64,000 bases of DNA from Hydrogenophaga crassostreae (GTDB taxonomy: Bacteria; Pseudomonadota; Gammaproteobacteria; Burkholderiales; Burkholderiaceae_C): positions 1,105,501-1,169,500 of the forward strand of contig NZ_CP017476.1 in NCBI RefSeq assembly GCF_001761385.1, in the 5' to 3' direction. The notes under the pieces were generated by a model. The model had not been told where the DNA came from. It saw only the letters and a program-made list of their open reading frames with translations, and did not search any database. Shown in pieces: positions 1 through 9,004 of this stretch (positions are counted from its first letter, which is position 1; each line of letters begins with the position of its first letter). Made by a program: the position numbers and the translations under genes.

Positions 1-80
1 CGGGAGGGCTCACCTGCCGGCCCATTTTCGAGATTGCCAGACTGGGCTGAAGCGTAGCCGGTCATACTGTAAACTGCCAT
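1..80 (-). CDS. yicC: YicC-family protein, N-terminal fragment (runs off the window start)
   Basis: Read on the minus strand, an ATG at 80 opens a frame beginning MAVYSMTGYASAQ, which stays open to the window edge. The S-M-T-G-(Y/F) start is the hallmark of the YicC family (an endoribonuclease/stress-induced protein in enteric bacteria). Only about 26 residues are inside the window, so the call rests on that motif and on the divergent kinase gene that commonly neighbours yicC in Burkholderiales. Confidence 0.7.
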   Translation of the reverse strand, partial: MAVYSMTGYASAQSGNLENGPAGEPS

Positions 81-141
81 CGAGATGTGTCCCATCAGTT
101 GGAGTGGGCCAAAACGAGGCGTTCCGGAACCCATCCGAATT

Positions 142-1149
142 ATGTCAAAGGTCAAACCCGCCCCGCTGCCACCCGATACTGTGATCGGTGGCTATCGCAT
201 CGTGCGCAAAGTTGCTGCCGGTGGTTTTGGTGTTGTTTACCTCGCGGTGGACACCGAAGGCCAGCAGGTGGCTGTCAAGGAATACCTGCCTTCATCGCTG
301 GCCAGCCGCGGTCCGGGCGAACTGCTTCCGCAGGTTCAGCCAGAGAAGCTGTCGTTGTACCGCCTTGGTTTGAAGAGTTTTTTCGAAGAAGGCCGGGCGC
401 TGGCCCAGATTTCGCATGCTTCGGTGGTGAGTGTGCTCAACTTCTTCCGCGAAAACGAAACCGTTTACATGGTGATGAACTACCTGGAAGGTTCGTCCTT
501 GCAGGAATTCATCATCACAGCGCGGGATCTCAAGAAACAGAAGGTATTTCGCGAGTCCACCATTCGCTCGCTGTATGACGAAGTTTTGCGGGGTTTGCGC
601 ATCGTGCACCAGCACAAGATGTTGCACCTCGACATCAAGCCCGCCAATATCTTCGTCACCGACGACAACCGCGCCGTGCTGATCGACTTTGGGGCCGCAC
701 GCGAAGTGCTGAGCAAAGAGGGCAACTTCATTCGTCCGATGTACACGCCCGGATTTGCCGCGCCCGAAATGTACCGGCGCGATTCAAGCATGGGGCCGTG
801 GACCGATATTTACGCCGTTGGCGCATGCATTTACGCCAGCATGCAGGGCTATCCGCCAAACGATGCGCCGCAGCGCCTGGAAAAAGACCGTTTGTCGCTT
901 GCGCTGTCGCGTTTGCGCGGTGTGTACTCCGACAACCTGATTGAGGTGGTGGAATGGTGCATGTCGCTTGACCCCTTGTCTCGTCCCCAGTCTGTGTTTG
1001 CGCTTCAAAAGGAGCTCAGCCGGGAAACCGAGCGCAGCTACACCAAGCTCACGGTGGCCGAAAAAATGCGTTTGCAGTTTGACAATATCGTCTCTGAGAA
1101 CAAGAAGCCGGGCCGGCGATCCACCGCCCCAGCCACGAAGTTGCGATGA
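142..1149 (+). CDS. Eukaryotic-like serine/threonine protein kinase
   Basis: A 335-residue cytosolic protein kinase expected to phosphorylate Ser/Thr on unknown targets. The kinase fold fills most of the chain: glycine-rich loop AAGGFGVVY near residues 25-33, ATP-binding Lys46 in VAVKEYLP, catalytic loop HLDIKPAN with H162 and D164, the metal-binding DFG with D182, and an AAPE activation-segment end. No transmembrane or sensor domain follows; the tail is short and basic. I chose ATG 142 over the upstream ATG at 85 because the kinase homology begins soon after 142 and the longer N terminus is unlike the family. Its stop overlaps the start of the PP2C phosphatase gene (ATGA), so the two form a translationally coupled kinase/phosphatase pair. 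Confidence 0.9.
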   Translation: MSKVKPAPLPPDTVIGGYRIVRKVAAGGFGVVYLAVDTEGQQVAVKEYLPSSLASRGPGELLPQVQPEKLSLYRLGLKSFFEEGRALAQISHASVVSVLNFFRENETVYMVMNYLEGSSLQEFIITARDLKKQKVFRESTIRSLYDEVLRGLRIVHQHKMLHLDIKPANIFVTDDNRAVLIDFGAAREVLSKEGNFIRPMYTPGFAAPEMYRRDSSMGPWTDIYAVGACIYASMQGYPPNDAPQRLEKDRLSLALSRLRGVYSDNLIEVVEWCMSLDPLSRPQSVFALQKELSRETERSYTKLTVAEKMRLQFDNIVSENKKPGRRSTAPATKLR

Positions 1150-2045
1150 AATTTTCGGTTTACCAAATCAGCCGTCAAGGCGGGCGCGAGCGCAACGAAG
1201 ACCGCATGGGTTACACCTACACGCGGGAGTCGGGCATGTTTGTGTTGGCCGATGGCATGGGCGGGCACCCTGAAGGGGCCATGGCCGCTCAGTTGGCTTT
1301 GCAGACCATGTCGGCCTACTTCCAGAAGGCGGCCAACCCCACGGTGCGGGAGGTGCCGGAATTCCTCTCCAGCGCGTTGATGGCAGCCCATCACCAGATC
1401 ATTCGTTATGCCGCTGAAAAAGGCATGCTCGATACGCCAAGAACCACGCTGGTGGCCGCGGTGATGGAGCGCGGCAACATGCACTGGGTGCATTGCGGCG
1501 ATTCGCGCCTGTACATCGTGCGCGATGGCGAATTGCTGACCCGCACGCGCGATCATTCCTACATGGAGCAGCAAGCCCATCTGGGCCGCAATACGCAAAA
1601 CATCAACCGCAATATCCTTTTCACCTGCCTGGGCTCGCCTGCCAAGCCGGTCTTTGATCTTTCCGGCCCCATACAGCTCAAGCAGGGCGACCGCGTGTTG
1701 CTGTGTTCCGATGGCCTTTGGGGCACGGTGAAAGACAGCGAAATTGCCCACGAGCTGGCAGGCAATGTTCTGGAACACTCGGTTCCCGAACTGGTTGAAC
1801 TGGCGCTCAAGCGGGGCGGGCCCCGTTGCGACAACGTGACCATTCTCGCCATGGAGTGGGAAACGCCAGGCGACTTCCAGAGCACCAGCGTGTCAACCGA
1901 AGACATCGAAGAGGGCGTTTTTGCCTCCACAATCCAATCGGGTGTGGCCGATCCCACCATCGAAGACATGGACGACGAGGCCATCGAAAAATCGATTGCT
2001 GAAATCAACGAAGCGATTCGCCGCACCGCCGAGCGCAACGCCTGA
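1146..2045 (+). CDS. PP2C-family Ser/Thr protein phosphatase
   Basis: A 299-residue PP2C/PPM-type metal-dependent phosphatase, expected to reverse phosphorylation by the coupled kinase upstream. The metal-binding acidic residues are visible as R-N-E-D-R with D19 and as L-A-D-G-M-G-G with D36, followed by HCGDSRLYIVRDG, LLCSDGLWG and CDNVTIL, which are the standard PP2C motif blocks in order. The C-terminal 60 residues are acidic and look like a disordered tail. It overlaps the kinase gene by 4 bp, so both are probably co-transcribed and translated in a balanced ratio. Confidence 0.92.
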   Translation: MKFSVYQISRQGGRERNEDRMGYTYTRESGMFVLADGMGGHPEGAMAAQLALQTMSAYFQKAANPTVREVPEFLSSALMAAHHQIIRYAAEKGMLDTPRTTLVAAVMERGNMHWVHCGDSRLYIVRDGELLTRTRDHSYMEQQAHLGRNTQNINRNILFTCLGSPAKPVFDLSGPIQLKQGDRVLLCSDGLWGTVKDSEIAHELAGNVLEHSVPELVELALKRGGPRCDNVTILAMEWETPGDFQSTSVSTEDIEEGVFASTIQSGVADPTIEDMDDEAIEKSIAEINEAIRRTAERNA

Positions 2046-2049
2046 ATTT

Positions 2050-2115
2050 GACCCACCCCCGCGCCGCCCGCGGCGTCATCCCCTCAAGGGGGCGGCGCTG
2101 GCGGCCCGACTAAGC
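2050..2115. repeat. Short GC-rich dispersed intergenic repeat, copy 1
   Basis: The spacer between the phosphatase gene and rph carries CCCACCCCCGCGCCGC followed by a CCCTCAAGGGGG-like inverted segment. The same 16-base opening recurs near 16559, and related sequence occurs near 18311 and 19071 in reverse orientation. It can fold and may be a REP-like element. The rest of this spacer holds no gene. Confidence 0.55.
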
Positions 2116-2209
2116 CGGTTCCGCGGCGCCCTGGGTTGACTGCCCTCGCACACGGCCAAGCCTTCATCTTCGGCCTTCAAATACCAACCTTTTACTGAGA
2201 TTGCCCCCA

Positions 2210-2938
2210 ATGACTGCTTCGACACGCCCCGACAACCGTGCGCCCGACGCCCTGCGCCCCGTGCGCATCACCCGCCACTACACCATTCATGCCGAAGGCT
2301 CGGTGCTGATCGAGTTCGGCAACACCAAAGTGTTGTGCACTGCTTCGGTGGAAGAAAAAGTACCGCCGCACAAACGCGGCAGTGGCGAAGGCTGGGTCAC
2401 GGCCGAATACGGCATGCTGCCCCGTGCGACCCACACCCGCAGCTCGCGTGAGGCTGCCAAAGGCAAGCAGAGCGGCCGCACGCAAGAGATTCAGCGCCTG
2501 ATCGGACGTTCGCTGCGCGCCGTGTTTGATCTGAAGGCCTTGGGCGAGCGCACCATTTCTTTGGATTGCGACGTTTTGCAGGCCGATGGTGGCACGCGCA
2601 CCGCCAGCATCACCGGCGCCTACGTGGCCGCTGCCGATGCCGTGGCCACGTTGCTGAAAGGGGGGCTCATCACCGAGTCGCCCATCAAGGGTCCAGTCGC
2701 CGCCATTTCTGTCGGCATCTTGAACGGCACCCCGTTGCTGGACCTTGAATACGTCGAAGACTCCACCTGCGACACCGACATGAATGTGGTCATGACCGGC
2801 GCCGGCCATTTTGTGGAAGTGCAGGGTACGGCTGAAGGTGTGGCCTTCACGCGCCAGGAAATGGACGCTTTGCTGGCTTTGGCAGAAAAAGGCATTGATG
2901 AGCTCGTCAAGCTACAGGCCCAGGCGCTGGCTGCCTGA
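2210..2938 (+). CDS. rph: Ribonuclease PH
   Basis: A 242-residue phosphorolytic 3'-5' exoribonuclease that trims tRNA 3' ends using inorganic phosphate. The family's signature stretches are present in order: RPVRITRHYT at the start, SVLIEFGNTKVLCTASVEE, GEGWVTAEYGMLPRAT, the basic RSSREAAKGKQSGRTQEIQR phosphate/RNA loop, and the DCDVLQADGGTRTASITGAY core. Length matches the usual 238-245 residues. ATG 2210 is preferred over an in-frame TTG at 2201. The gene lies 17 bp upstream of rdgB, the usual rph-rdgB-hemW order. Confidence 0.97.
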   Translation: MTASTRPDNRAPDALRPVRITRHYTIHAEGSVLIEFGNTKVLCTASVEEKVPPHKRGSGEGWVTAEYGMLPRATHTRSSREAAKGKQSGRTQEIQRLIGRSLRAVFDLKALGERTISLDCDVLQADGGTRTASITGAYVAAADAVATLLKGGLITESPIKGPVAAISVGILNGTPLLDLEYVEDSTCDTDMNVVMTGAGHFVEVQGTAEGVAFTRQEMDALLALAEKGIDELVKLQAQALAA

Positions 2939-2955
2939 TTGTCGAAAGCGTAGTT

Positions 2956-3576
2956 ATGAAACTGGTTCTCGCGTCAAACAACGCCGGCAAGCTGGCCGAG
3001 TTGCAAGCCCTGTTTGCGCCCTTGGGCGTGGAGCTGGTGCGCCAGGCCGATCTGGGTATTCCCGAGGCGCCCGAGCCCCATTGCACTTTCGTTGAAAACG
3101 CCCTGGCCAAGGCGCGCCACGCGGCCAAAGTGAGCGGCCTGCCCGCGCTGGCAGACGACGCGGGCCTGTGCGTGGAGGCGTTTGGCGGCTTGCCTGGGGT
3201 GGACACCGCCTATTACGCGACCCGGTTTGGTTACGCCAAGAGCGATGACAACAATGTGCGCGCCTTGCTGGAACAATTGGCTGGTGTGACCGACCGTCGC
3301 GCCGCTTTGGTGAGCACGCTGGTGGCCTTGCGCAGCGCCGAAGACCCTGAGCCTTTGATCGCCACCGGCCGTGCGCCGGGCCTGATCACGCAGGCGCCCG
3401 TGGGCGATGGCGGTTTTGGGTTTGACCCGGTGATGTTTTTGCCCCAGTTCGGCAAAACCTTCGCCGAGCTCTCCACCGAAGACAAAAACGCCAACAGCCA
3501 CCGCGGCAAAGCGGCGCAGCAGATGCTGGCGTTGATGCGCGAGCGTTGGTTCGCCGCTTCGCCCGCACAACCATGA
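2956..3576 (+). CDS. rdgB: Non-canonical purine NTP pyrophosphatase, RdgB/HAM1 family
   Basis: A 206-residue nucleotide-pool sanitising enzyme that hydrolyses dITP, dXTP and XTP to monophosphates and pyrophosphate. The HAM1 motifs are clear: the LASNNAGKLAELQALF nucleotide-binding start, LADDAGLCVEAFGGLPG in the middle and the GDGGFGFDPVMF block near the C terminus, followed by S-H-R-G-K-A. Its stop codon overlaps the start of hemW (ATGA), consistent with an rph-rdgB-hemW operon. Confidence 0.96.
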   Translation: MKLVLASNNAGKLAELQALFAPLGVELVRQADLGIPEAPEPHCTFVENALAKARHAAKVSGLPALADDAGLCVEAFGGLPGVDTAYYATRFGYAKSDDNNVRALLEQLAGVTDRRAALVSTLVALRSAEDPEPLIATGRAPGLITQAPVGDGGFGFDPVMFLPQFGKTFAELSTEDKNANSHRGKAAQQMLALMRERWFAASPAQP

Positions 3577-4841
3577 GCGAGCCGAAAGGCGTTCGCGTGG
3601 CCTTGCCCGTGAGCAGCAAGGCTCAGACCGAACCCCATTGGAGCGACGTGGCGCACTGGATGCGCCCCGGTACCTTGCAGCTGCAAGGCCTGCCACCGCT
3701 TGCGCTCTACATCCATCTGCCGTGGTGCATCAAAAAATGCCCTTATTGCGATTTCAACTCGCATGAGTGGAGCGCGCGCGCCCAGCCGGGTCAGCCGCTT
3801 CCCGAACAGGCCTATCTCGATGCCCTGCGCGCAGACCTGACCGCTTCGCTGCCCTTGATCTGGGGCCGCAGTGTGCACAGCATCTTCATTGGTGGAGGCA
3901 CGCCCAGCCTGTTCTCGCCCGAAGCGATTGACCGATTGCTGGGCGATGTGCGCGCGCTGGTGCGGCTGGATGCCGACGCCGAGATCACGCTCGAAGCCAA
4001 CCCGGGCACGTTTGAAATAGACCGCTTCAAAGCCTTTCGCCAGGCGGGCGTCACGCGTTTGTCCATCGGCGTGCAAAGCTTCAACGATAGCCACCTGAAA
4101 GCCTTGGGCCGCGTGCACGATCGCGCCCAGGCCATGGCCGCGGTCGAAGAGGCCGCGCGGTCATTTGACACCTTCAACCTCGATCTGATGTACGCCTTGC
4201 CAGGCCAGAGCCTGGCTGACTGCGAAACCGATGTGCGCACCGCACTGGCCTTCCAGCCACCCCACATCTCCATCTACCACCTCACCCTGGAACCCAACAC
4301 CTACTTCGCCAAATTCCCGCCTCAGGTGCCGGAAGACGACGACGCCTACGCCATGCTCGACCGCATCACAGAGCTCACCGGCGAGGCCGGCATGCAGCGC
4401 TACGAGGTCTCGGCCTTCGCCCGCGCTGGTCACCGCTGTTGGCACAACCTCAACTACTGGCAGTTTGGCGACTACCTGGGCATAGGTGCAGGCGCCCACA
4501 GCAAACTCAGCTTCGCCCACCGTGTGGTGCGCCACGTGCGCGCCCGCGACCCGGCGCTCTACATGGAAAAAGCCCTGGCGGGCGACGCCGTGGTCAGTAC
4601 GGAAGCCGTCGACCGCAAGGCCTTGCCGTTTGAGTTCATGCTCAACGCCACCCGCCTGCGCGAAGGGTTTGACCTGCAGGATTTCCTTGATCGCACCGGT
4701 TTGCCCATGTCGAGCATCGAGGCTGGCCTGTCCACTGCTGCAGCCAAAGGCATGGTGCTTCGGGAAGCATCACGCGTGGTGCCTACCGAGCGGGGCTTTG
4801 ACTTCTTGAGCGATTTGCAGGAACTGTTTCTGGCTGATTGA
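3573..4841 (+). CDS. hemW: HemW, heme chaperone / radical SAM protein (formerly HemN-like)
   Basis: A 422-residue radical SAM protein of the HemW group, which binds heme and is proposed to deliver it to membrane cytochromes rather than to oxidise coproporphyrinogen. The iron-sulfur motif CxxxCxxC is seen as C52-IKK-C56-PY-C59, and the SAM-binding FIGGGTPSLF and later GVQSFND stretches follow. The ATG at 3573 overlaps the rdgB stop and is preferred over an upstream in-frame TTG. The C-terminal part carries the HemN_C-type winged helix region (LREGFDL). About 200 bp of unrecognised sequence follow before the tRNA terminator. Confidence 0.95.
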   Translation: MSEPKGVRVALPVSSKAQTEPHWSDVAHWMRPGTLQLQGLPPLALYIHLPWCIKKCPYCDFNSHEWSARAQPGQPLPEQAYLDALRADLTASLPLIWGRSVHSIFIGGGTPSLFSPEAIDRLLGDVRALVRLDADAEITLEANPGTFEIDRFKAFRQAGVTRLSIGVQSFNDSHLKALGRVHDRAQAMAAVEEAARSFDTFNLDLMYALPGQSLADCETDVRTALAFQPPHISIYHLTLEPNTYFAKFPPQVPEDDDAYAMLDRITELTGEAGMQRYEVSAFARAGHRCWHNLNYWQFGDYLGIGAGAHSKLSFAHRVVRHVRARDPALYMEKALAGDAVVSTEAVDRKALPFEFMLNATRLREGFDLQDFLDRTGLPMSSIEAGLSTAAAKGMVLREASRVVPTERGFDFLSDLQELFLAD

Positions 4842-5047
4842 GTGCACCCTGGGCAACCTGACTCGATTCAGGGGGGGCAGAGACGCATGATCAGCTAGGT
4901 ACGCTGAAGTTCGAAGGCACCCGTAGGGATGTCTTTGGTGTGTGGAGAACCGGGTGAAGTCCTGGACGCCAAGAAACCGGAATCCGGGCAGGTTTCCAGT
5001 GTTTGTGTAGAACCAAGATCCATGGTTTCTAACAGGCCAAAAAAGAA

Positions 5048-5078
5048 AAAGCCCACTACCTTTTAGGTAGCGGGCTTT
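5048..5078 (-). terminator. Rho-independent terminator of tRNA-Thr
   Basis: The sequence forms a hairpin with arms AAAGCCC-A-CTACCT and AGGTAG-C-GGGCTTT around a 3-base loop, with one A-C mismatch. Read on the minus strand it is followed by a T-rich run (TTCTTTTTTT), which places it just downstream of the minus-strand tRNA. Confidence 0.85.
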
Positions 5079-5090
5079 CCTTTGTTTCAT

Positions 5091-5166
5091 TGGTGCCGGA
5101 GAGATGAATCGAACACCCGACCTTCTCATTACGAATGAGCTGCTCTACCGACTGAGCTACACCGGC
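5091..5166 (-). tRNA. tRNA-Thr (anticodon CGT)
   Basis: The minus strand folds into a cloverleaf beginning GCCGGTGTAGCTCAG, with D-arm GAGC, anticodon stem GCTCA/TGAGA around loop TTCGTAA (anticodon CGT, reads ACG), T-loop TTCGATT and an encoded CCA end. The acceptor stem pairs except for T6 opposite T67. A terminator hairpin follows directly downstream. Confidence 0.96.
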
Positions 5167-5176
5167 AATCCTACGA

Positions 5177-6187
5177 TTATAGCCCGGTGTGATAGCTGGT
5201 GATGCGCTCGACTTCGTTTTTTGAGCCCAGCACCACGCTGACGCGTTCGTGCAGCTTGGTGGGCTGGATGTCGAGGATGCGTTCGCGGCCGTTGGTGGCG
5301 GCGCCGCCGGCTTGTTCGATGAGCCAGCTCATGGGGTTGGCTTCGTACATCAGGCGCAGCTTGCCGGGCTTTTCGGGTTCGCGTTTGTCCCAGGGGTAGA
5401 GGAACACGCCGCCGCGGGTAAGGATGCGGTGCACGTCTGCCACCATGCTGGCGACCCAGCGCATGTTGAAGTCTTTGCCGCGTGGGCCCTCTTTGCCGGC
5501 CAGGCACTCGTCGACATAGCGCTTCACGGGTTCATCCCAGTGGCGCATGTTGCTCATGTTGATGGCAAATTCCTGGGTGTCGGCGGGAATCGAGACGTGT
5601 TCTTTGGTCAGCACGAAGGAGCCTTGTTCGCGGTCAAGCGTGAACATGGCCACACCATCGCCCACGGTGAGCACCAGCGTGGTCTGTGGACCAAAGACGC
5701 AGTAGCCGGCGGCTACCTGCTTGCTCCCTTGCTGGAAGAAGTCTTCTTCGGTCACACCGCGGGCACCTTCTGGTTTTTTCAGTACGCTGAAGATGGTGCC
5801 GATGCTGACGTTGACATCGATGTTGGAGGATCCATCGAGGGGATCAAACAGCAACAGGTATTCGCCTTGCGGGTAGCGGTTGGGCACCACATAGATGCCT
5901 TCCATTTCTTCGCTGGCCATGGCCGCCAGGTGACCACCCCATTCGTTGGCTTCGATCAAGACCTCGTTGGCAATGATGTCGAGCTTTTTCTGCATCTCGC
6001 CTTGCACGTTTTCCGTGGTGGCTGAGCCCATGACCTCGCCCAGTTCGCCTTTGTTGACGGCCTGGCTGATGCTTTTGCTGGCGCGGGCCACCACTTCAAG
6101 CAGCAGGCGAAGGTCGCCAGGAATGTGGCCGTCGACGCGCTGTTGTTCAACGAGGTAGCGGGAAAGAGAGACCTTTTTTTTACTCAT
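5177..6187 (-). CDS. fbp: Class I fructose-1,6-bisphosphatase
   Basis: A 336-residue cytosolic gluconeogenic (or Calvin cycle) enzyme that removes the C1 phosphate from fructose 1,6-bisphosphate. The metal-binding motif LFDPLDGSSNID identifies class I FBPase, and the C-terminal GGVFLYPWD and LRLMYEANPM active-site segments are present. Length is normal for the family. It lies 55 bp downstream of pepN on the same strand, so it is probably in the same transcript. No neighbouring Calvin-cycle genes are visible, so a gluconeogenic role is the simpler reading. Confidence 0.97.
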   Translation of the reverse strand: MSKKKVSLSRYLVEQQRVDGHIPGDLRLLLEVVARASKSISQAVNKGELGEVMGSATTENVQGEMQKKLDIIANEVLIEANEWGGHLAAMASEEMEGIYVVPNRYPQGEYLLLFDPLDGSSNIDVNVSIGTIFSVLKKPEGARGVTEEDFFQQGSKQVAAGYCVFGPQTTLVLTVGDGVAMFTLDREQGSFVLTKEHVSIPADTQEFAINMSNMRHWDEPVKRYVDECLAGKEGPRGKDFNMRWVASMVADVHRILTRGGVFLYPWDKREPEKPGKLRLMYEANPMSWLIEQAGGAATNGRERILDIQPTKLHERVSVVLGSKNEVERITSYHTGL

Positions 6188-6242
6188 GTTGTTTCCAGGG
6201 AGGAGAGCAAGGAATGCTGTTCAGGGTTGACGCACCGGGCTG

Positions 6243-8939
6243 TCATTCCGCGAGAGATCGGGTGATCACTTCCCGCACATCGTTGCTGAGGTTGGGCTTG
6301 GCGGCCACGCGGGCGATCGACTCGCGCGCTGCGGTGCGGTAGGGCTCTGCCAGCTTTTTCCAGCGGTCCAGAGCGCGCGCCAGACGGGCAGCCACTTGCG
6401 GGTTGAACGCATCGAGTTCGATGACACGCTCGCTCCAGAACACGTAGCCGGCCGCATCGTTGCGGTGGAAAGCACCGGGATTGGCGTTGCAGTAGCTGAA
6501 GATCACGCTGCGCGCGCGGTTGGGGTTCTTCATCTGGAAATCGGCGTGTTTCATGAGCTGGCGCACCGCGGGCAGGATGTTGCCGCCGCGGTCGGGTGCG
6601 CCGGCCTGCAGCGCGAACCACTTGTCGATCACCAGGGCATCACCTTTGAACAGGGCGTGGAAACGCGCCAGGGCATCTTGGGCCAGCGGCTGACCACTGC
6701 TCACCAGTGCCAACAGGGCATTGAAGCGGTCGGTCATGTTGCCGGCGTCTTTGAAGTGTTGCAGCGCCTTGCCAGGCCAGACCGGGCTGCCATTTTCACG
6801 CGCTGCGAGGCAGAGCATGGTGAGCGACAGGCCTGCGAGCGCACGGCGGCCGGCGCTGGTGGCGTCGGGCTGGTAAGCGCCATTGTTTTTGTGGGCGTCG
6901 AAGGCCCATTCCCAATCGCCGTGCAATGCTTCGGCCAATTGCTCCCGCATGGTTTCGCGCACCGCGTGGATGCGCTGCGGGTCGACCACGTCGAGTTGCT
7001 CGGCGATGTAGGTTTCGCTGGGCAGGGTGAGGACGAGTTCTTTGAACGCGGCGTCGAGTTGGGGGTGGCGCAGCACGGTGCGCATGGCGTCAAGATAGGC
7101 GTCGCTGAGTGGCTGGGCTGGAGGCGCACCTTCCGCTCGCACGGCCGTCAGCGCCAGTCTCAAGGCCAGTCGCTGGCCGGCTTCCCAGCGGTTGAAGGCA
7201 TCGCTGTCGTGGGCCAGCAGGGTCAGCAGTTGGGCATCGCTCAGTTCGATATCGAGCACCACGGGCGCCGAGAAGCCGCGCAGGATGGACGGCACCGGCT
7301 CTGTTTCGACGTTGACGAAGGTGAACGTTTGATGGGTTTCATTGAGCACCAGCGTGTGGTTGCTGCCCAAAGCAGGGCTGTCGCTGCCCAGTTGCAGGGG
7401 AATGGCGGCACCGGTGGCGTCAACCAGCCCGAGGGTCACGGGAATCAGGTAGGGCTCCTTCTGGATCTGCCCCGGTGTGGGTGCGCAAGACTGGCTGAGC
7501 GTGAGCGAGTAGCTGCGCTGAGCCGCGTCGTACGCCGCCTGGGCATGCACGACCGGTGTGCCCGCCTGGCTGTACCAGCGTTTGAATTGGGGCAGTTGCC
7601 TGGCGAGCTCGGAGGTCGGGTTGGCATCGGCCATGGCCTGGATGAAGTCATCGCAGGTAACGGCCTGGCCGTCGTGACGCTCAAAGTACAGCTTCAGGCC
7701 CTGGGCGAAGCCATCGCGGCCGACCAGCGTTTGCACCATGCGAATGACCTCGGCGCCTTTTTCGTAGATGGTGACACTGTAGAAATTGCTGATCTCAACA
7801 TAGGTGTCGGGGCGGATGGCGTGGGCCATGGGGCCGGCATCTTCCGGGAATTGCGCGGTGCGCAGGACGCGCACGTCTTCGATGCGCTTGACCGCGCGCG
7901 CCGACGGCTCGGCGCACATGTCCATGCTGAACTCCTGATCGCGGAAAACCGTGAGGCCCTCCTTGAGCGAGAGTTGAAACCAGTCGCGGCAGGTGACGCG
8001 GTTGCCAGTCCAGTTGTGGAAATACTCGTGGCCTACGACCGACTCGATGTTGGAAAAATCGACATCGGTGGCTGTGGCGGGGCTGCCCAACACGTATTTG
8101 GTGTTGAAGATGTTCAGACCCTTGTTTTCCATCGCGCCCATGTTGAAGTCGCTGGTGGCAACGATCATGAAGCGCTCCAGATCGAGTGGCAGGCCAAAGC
8201 GGGCTTCGTCCCAGATCACGCTATGGATCAGCGCGTTCATGGCGTGTTCGGTTTTCTCCAGATCACCGGGGCGCACGTAGATCTGCAGCAAATGTTCTTT
8301 GCCCGAGCGGGTGGTGATGCGCTGGTTGCGCGACACCAGCGAGCCGGCGACCAATGCAAACAGGTAGCAAGGTTTCTTGTGCGGATCGACCCACTTGGCG
8401 AAATGACGGCCATCAGACAGCTCGCCTTCTTCGACGAGGTTGCCGTTGGACAGCAGCACCGGGAACTTGGTCTTGTCGGCCCGCAGCGTCACGGCGTAGC
8501 TTGCCATCACATCGGGGCGGTCGAGGAAATAGGTGATGCGACGGAAACCTTCGGCTTCGCACTGCGTAAAGAAAGTGCCTTCGCTTACATACAAACCCAT
8601 GAGCTGGGTGTTCTTCTCGGGTGCACAGGTGGTGAAGATTTCCAGCTCAAAGGGTTCGTTGCCTTCGGGCAGGTTTTCCAGCACCAGCGTTTCGCCGTCC
8701 AGTTTGAACGAGCAGCCAGCGCCGTTGAGCATCACGCGCGCGAGGTTCAGCTCTTCGCCGTCCAGGCGCAGCGCCTGTGCGGGCACATCCGGGTTGCGGC
8801 GCAGGCGCATCTTGTTGAGCACCCGTGTCTTAACCGGATCGAGATCGAAGCTGAGATCGACCGTATCGATCCAGTAGGCGGGGGCGGCGTAGTCTTCGCG
8901 GCGCACCGTGACCGGATTGCCTTCGCGCAGTGTGCTCAT
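6243..8939 (-). CDS. pepN: Aminopeptidase N (membrane alanyl aminopeptidase, M1 family)
   Basis: An 898-residue zinc aminopeptidase of the M1 family that removes N-terminal residues from peptides in the cytoplasm. The substrate-binding GAMEN motif is at residues 268-272 and the zinc motif H304-E305-Y-F-H308 with the distant E327 (SLKEGLTVF) is intact. The C-terminal half has the DUF3458/ARM-type helical region, ending VREVITRSLAE. Length agrees with E. coli PepN (about 870). It lies 65 bp downstream of prfB and 55 bp upstream of fbp on the minus strand. The very long open frame on the opposite strand here is a codon-bias shadow. Confidence 0.97.
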   Translation of the reverse strand: MSTLREGNPVTVRREDYAAPAYWIDTVDLSFDLDPVKTRVLNKMRLRRNPDVPAQALRLDGEELNLARVMLNGAGCSFKLDGETLVLENLPEGNEPFELEIFTTCAPEKNTQLMGLYVSEGTFFTQCEAEGFRRITYFLDRPDVMASYAVTLRADKTKFPVLLSNGNLVEEGELSDGRHFAKWVDPHKKPCYLFALVAGSLVSRNQRITTRSGKEHLLQIYVRPGDLEKTEHAMNALIHSVIWDEARFGLPLDLERFMIVATSDFNMGAMENKGLNIFNTKYVLGSPATATDVDFSNIESVVGHEYFHNWTGNRVTCRDWFQLSLKEGLTVFRDQEFSMDMCAEPSARAVKRIEDVRVLRTAQFPEDAGPMAHAIRPDTYVEISNFYSVTIYEKGAEVIRMVQTLVGRDGFAQGLKLYFERHDGQAVTCDDFIQAMADANPTSELARQLPQFKRWYSQAGTPVVHAQAAYDAAQRSYSLTLSQSCAPTPGQIQKEPYLIPVTLGLVDATGAAIPLQLGSDSPALGSNHTLVLNETHQTFTFVNVETEPVPSILRGFSAPVVLDIELSDAQLLTLLAHDSDAFNRWEAGQRLALRLALTAVRAEGAPPAQPLSDAYLDAMRTVLRHPQLDAAFKELVLTLPSETYIAEQLDVVDPQRIHAVRETMREQLAEALHGDWEWAFDAHKNNGAYQPDATSAGRRALAGLSLTMLCLAARENGSPVWPGKALQHFKDAGNMTDRFNALLALVSSGQPLAQDALARFHALFKGDALVIDKWFALQAGAPDRGGNILPAVRQLMKHADFQMKNPNRARSVIFSYCNANPGAFHRNDAAGYVFWSERVIELDAFNPQVAARLARALDRWKKLAEPYRTAARESIARVAAKPNLSNDVREVITRSLAE

Positions 8940-9004
8940 GCTGTTTCCATTTCAAAATCGGGTCGAACCACTGTGCCGTATACAGCCCGGTGGTTCGATA
9001 GGGG

